Shown one piece after another: positions 61,929 through 64,000 of a DNA stretch of 64,000 nucleotides. This DNA comes from Alteromonas sp. LOR. Its GTDB lineage: Bacteria > Pseudomonadota > Gammaproteobacteria > Enterobacterales > Alteromonadaceae. The translations under genes were made by a program, and so were the position numbers. The notes under the pieces are model-generated. The model had not been told where the DNA came from. It ran no database searches and was given only the letters and a program-made list of their open reading frames with translations. The DNA is taken from NCBI RefSeq assembly GCF_000753865.1, contig NZ_JQFW01000030.1, forward strand, positions 1 to 64,000, read 5' to 3'. How positions within the stretch are numbered: position 1 is the stretch's first letter; every line of letters begins with the position of its first letter.

Positions 61929-63578
61929 ATGAGTGAAATACAAGGTAAGTACGACTACATCATTGTAGGAGGAGGCTCTGCGGGAGCGGTGTTAGCGACT
62001 CGATTGTCTGAAAATCCGGCCCTTGATATTTTACTTATCGAAGCGGGCGCAAAAGACACCAACCCTATGATCCACATTCCCTTTGGCATTTCCTTGTTAA
62101 GTCGCTTCGAAGGCATTGGTTGGGGATATCACACTGCACCGCAAAAAGAGATGTACGACCGAGAACTCTTCTGGCCGCGGGGAAAAACCCTAGGCGGCAG
62201 CAGCTCTGTTAATGCTATGTGCTATATACGTGGCCAAGCCGAAGATTACGATCGCTGGGCGTTTGAGGAAGGCGCGGTGGGGTGGTCGTTTGACGAGGTA
62301 CTGCCTTACTTCAAACGTGCTGAAAACTTTGAAGAAGGGGCTGATGAGTTCCATGGCACAGGTGGTCCACTTAATGTGAGTAAGCTTCGTCATACTAGCG
62401 TGCTCTCCGATGCTTTTGTTGGCGCAGCCTCCTATGGTGGCTATCAGCAAATCGATGACTTTAATCGCGACCACCGAGAGGGTATAGGTTATTACCACGT
62501 TACTCAGGTTAACGGGCAGCGTTGCTCTACGGCGAAAGGCTATTTATCACAAGCAAAACACCGTAATAATCTCACTGTGCTCACCAAAGTGGCTGCTGAA
62601 AAAGTTGTGTTAAAAGACAAACGCGCGGTGGGGGTGCAGGTAAGAGAAAAAGGCTCTGTGGCCACGTATTTTGCCAAAAGTGAAGTGATCTTGTGCGGCG
62701 GTGCAATTAATTCACCGCAGTTGCTAATGCTCTCAGGTATTGGTCCTCGCCATGAGTTGGAAGAGAAAGGTATTTACGTCCACCAAGATTTACCTGGCGT
62801 GGGCCAAAATCTGCAGGACCATCTCGATGCAATTGTGCAGTTTACCTGTGAGGCTCGTGAAGGGTATGCCGTTGCCGCAGGTGCACTGCCTAAGTACGTT
62901 AAAGCAACGGCAGAATATGCCCTTAAGCGCGACGGCATTTTTTCTTCCAACATTGCCGAAGCAGGTGGTTTTTTACGCTCGTCAAATGCAGGTGAATACC
63001 CTGATATTCAGCTTCACTTTTTACCCGCCATACTTAACGATCACGGCAGACAAGTTGCCTTCGGTTACGGTTACGGACTGCACGTATGCTGCCTATATCC
63101 CAAAAGTCGCGGTACTGTATCGCTACAAAGCAATCACCCCGCAGACCATGCGCTTATCGATCCGAACTACCTCAGTGCGGTGGAAGATCAGCAGGTGATG
63201 ATTGACGGGGTAAGAATTGCCAGAAAGTTACTTGCTGCTCCCGATTTCGAAAAGTTTAAGGGAAGTGAGCTATATCCAGGTGTTGAGGCAGAAACTGACG
63301 AAGAAATTTTGGAGTTTTTGCGAGAGCGTGCTGAAACTATCTATCACCCAATAGGGACCTGTAAAATGGGTAGCGAATCCGATGAGTTGGCCGTGGTCGA
63401 TTCCCAGTTGAAAGTAAGAGGAATTGAAGGATTACGAGTAGTCGATGCGTCGGTTATGCCAAGTCTTATTGGCGGTAACACTAACGCACCTACGGTTATG
63501 ATTGCAGAGCGAGCAGCCGACTTTATTAAGGCCACTCATGAAGGGCAGCCAATACCCATTCAAACTGCGTCGGCGTAG
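61929..63578 (+). CDS. GMC-family alcohol dehydrogenase (choline dehydrogenase-like)
   Basis: ATG at 61929 lies nine bases after GGAG; an in-frame GTG at 61923 is too close. The 549-residue protein has the FAD motif YDYIIVGGGSAGAVLATRLS, GMC signature 1 (GKTLGGSSSVNAMCYIRG), signature 2 (GAINSPQLLMLSGIG) and a catalytic His in ETIYHPIGTCKMG. It is a paralogue of the betA product at 30331. Next to WS/DGAT and phasins it is more likely an AlkJ-type long-chain alcohol dehydrogenase than a choline enzyme. Confidence 0.85.
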   Translation: MSEIQGKYDYIIVGGGSAGAVLATRLSENPALDILLIEAGAKDTNPMIHIPFGISLLSRFEGIGWGYHTAPQKEMYDRELFWPRGKTLGGSSSVNAMCYIRGQAEDYDRWAFEEGAVGWSFDEVLPYFKRAENFEEGADEFHGTGGPLNVSKLRHTSVLSDAFVGAASYGGYQQIDDFNRDHREGIGYYHVTQVNGQRCSTAKGYLSQAKHRNNLTVLTKVAAEKVVLKDKRAVGVQVREKGSVATYFAKSEVILCGGAINSPQLLMLSGIGPRHELEEKGIYVHQDLPGVGQNLQDHLDAIVQFTCEAREGYAVAAGALPKYVKATAEYALKRDGIFSSNIAEAGGFLRSSNAGEYPDIQLHFLPAILNDHGRQVAFGYGYGLHVCCLYPKSRGTVSLQSNHPADHALIDPNYLSAVEDQQVMIDGVRIARKLLAAPDFEKFKGSELYPGVEAETDEEILEFLRERAETIYHPIGTCKMGSESDELAVVDSQLKVRGIEGLRVVDASVMPSLIGGNTNAPTVMIAERAADFIKATHEGQPIPIQTASA

Positions 63579-63607
63579 GGTTCGGTGTAGTGAAGCGCCC
63601 CTGCGCT

Positions 63608-64000
63608 TTAGACTTTGTTCGATGCCTGCATAAATAAATCTGCAGCACAGTCACACATTTCTTGAATGTGGCTGCTGTCTGCATAAATACCATCTATCAA
63701 CAGGCGTGCTATGCCATGAAGCGTACCCCACGTAACCTGTGCTAGTCGCAGAGCGTCTTGATTGTCCGGCAGCAATCCCTTGTTTTGCCAAAATTTAGTC
63801 ATCGTTACCTGAAACTGGAAACAGGGAAAGGCCACATCTTTTAAGTCGCCGGTGGCCGCGTTGTTCTGCCAAATGGTGCGGCCAAACATAAGTTCATACA
63901 TTTCAGGGTTAGCTGCCGCATAGCCTACGTATTCACAAACGAACTCTCTAAAGCGTGCACTGGGTGTTTTATCTTCTTGTTCGAATATGCGTTTTGCTGT
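63608..64000 (-). CDS. TetR-family regulator, N-terminal part beyond the window (partial)
   Basis: The minus-strand frame stays open from the stop at 63608 to the window edge; reading from 64000 it gives TAKRIFEQEDKTPSARFREF and then YAAANPEMYELMFG, typical of the C-terminal WHG-type ligand domain of TetR/AcrR regulators. The DNA-binding end and the true start lie to the right of the window. It converges with the GMC oxidoreductase gene. Confidence 0.78.
   Translation of the reverse strand, partial: TAKRIFEQEDKTPSARFREFVCEYVGYAAANPEMYELMFGRTIWQNNAATGDLKDVAFPCFQFQVTMTKFWQNKGLLPDNQDALRLAQVTWGTLHGIARLLIDGIYADSSHIQEMCDCAADLFMQASNKV

Overview
The window looks like chromosomal DNA of a marine gammaproteobacterium of the Alteromonas type. 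This rests on the close match of the housekeeping proteins to enterobacterial and vibrio homologues, on E. coli-like gene blocks (apt-dnaX-ybaB-recR-htpG-adk; yoaA-tsaB-slp-fadD-rnd; ycgL-ycgM-ycgN; dsbB-nhaB-fadR), and on the moderate GC content. I ran no database search, so the genus is an inference.

Layout. 1-414: terminator and a cluster of GGGGTCAGAAC repeats with an 18-bp inverted pair. 415-3499: a periplasmic binding protein, then a RiPP-type copper-metallophore locus: a secreted precursor with 12 EGKCG motifs, a DUF692/MNIO maturase and its DUF2063 partner. 3690-7950: a 40-aa membrane peptide, apt, a very long dnaX and ybaB. 8079-11741: an insertion between ybaB and recR carrying pobA, a divergent AraC regulator and a beta-propeller-like protein. 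11749-16054: recR, htpG, adk, MAPEG. 16143-17435: a complete IS3-family element with inverted ends, a 3-bp target duplication and a frameshift heptamer. 17507-18977: a signal peptidase I paralogue and an exported unknown. 19178-26604: the complete histidine operon hisGDCBHAFI with a His-rich leader peptide, attenuator and promoter. 27148-34638: SYLF lipoprotein, TorF-like porin and the choline-to-glycine-betaine locus (BCCT, betA, betB, divergent betI). 34688-37977: small unknowns, a TauE/SafE exporter and a GH13 amylase. 38098-48760: yoaA, tsaB, Slp lipoprotein, hydrolase, fadD, rnd, ycgL, MltB-type transglycosylase, ycgM, ycgN. 48794-52606: acetyltransferase, dsbB, nhaB, fadR. 52811-64000: a storage-lipid neighbourhood: two phasins, a degenerate HD-GYP-like protein, a patatin phospholipase, a DUF445 protein, a TetR regulator, a wax ester synthase/DGAT, a GMC alcohol dehydrogenase and a TetR gene cut by the window end.

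How the genes work together. Fatty-acid metabolism links several parts. FadR-like operators lie in front of both fadD and fadR, and the right end holds genes for making, coating and mobilising neutral lipid or polyhydroxyalkanoate. The bet locus supports osmoprotection in seawater, possibly with a dedicated outer-membrane porin. The most unusual system is the metallophore locus at 1322-3499, where a terminator between precursor and maturase genes probably keeps the precursor in excess. Several intergenic gaps hold imperfect 12-25-bp tandem repeats that seem to copy the adjacent gene end or start, a genome-wide habit worth testing.
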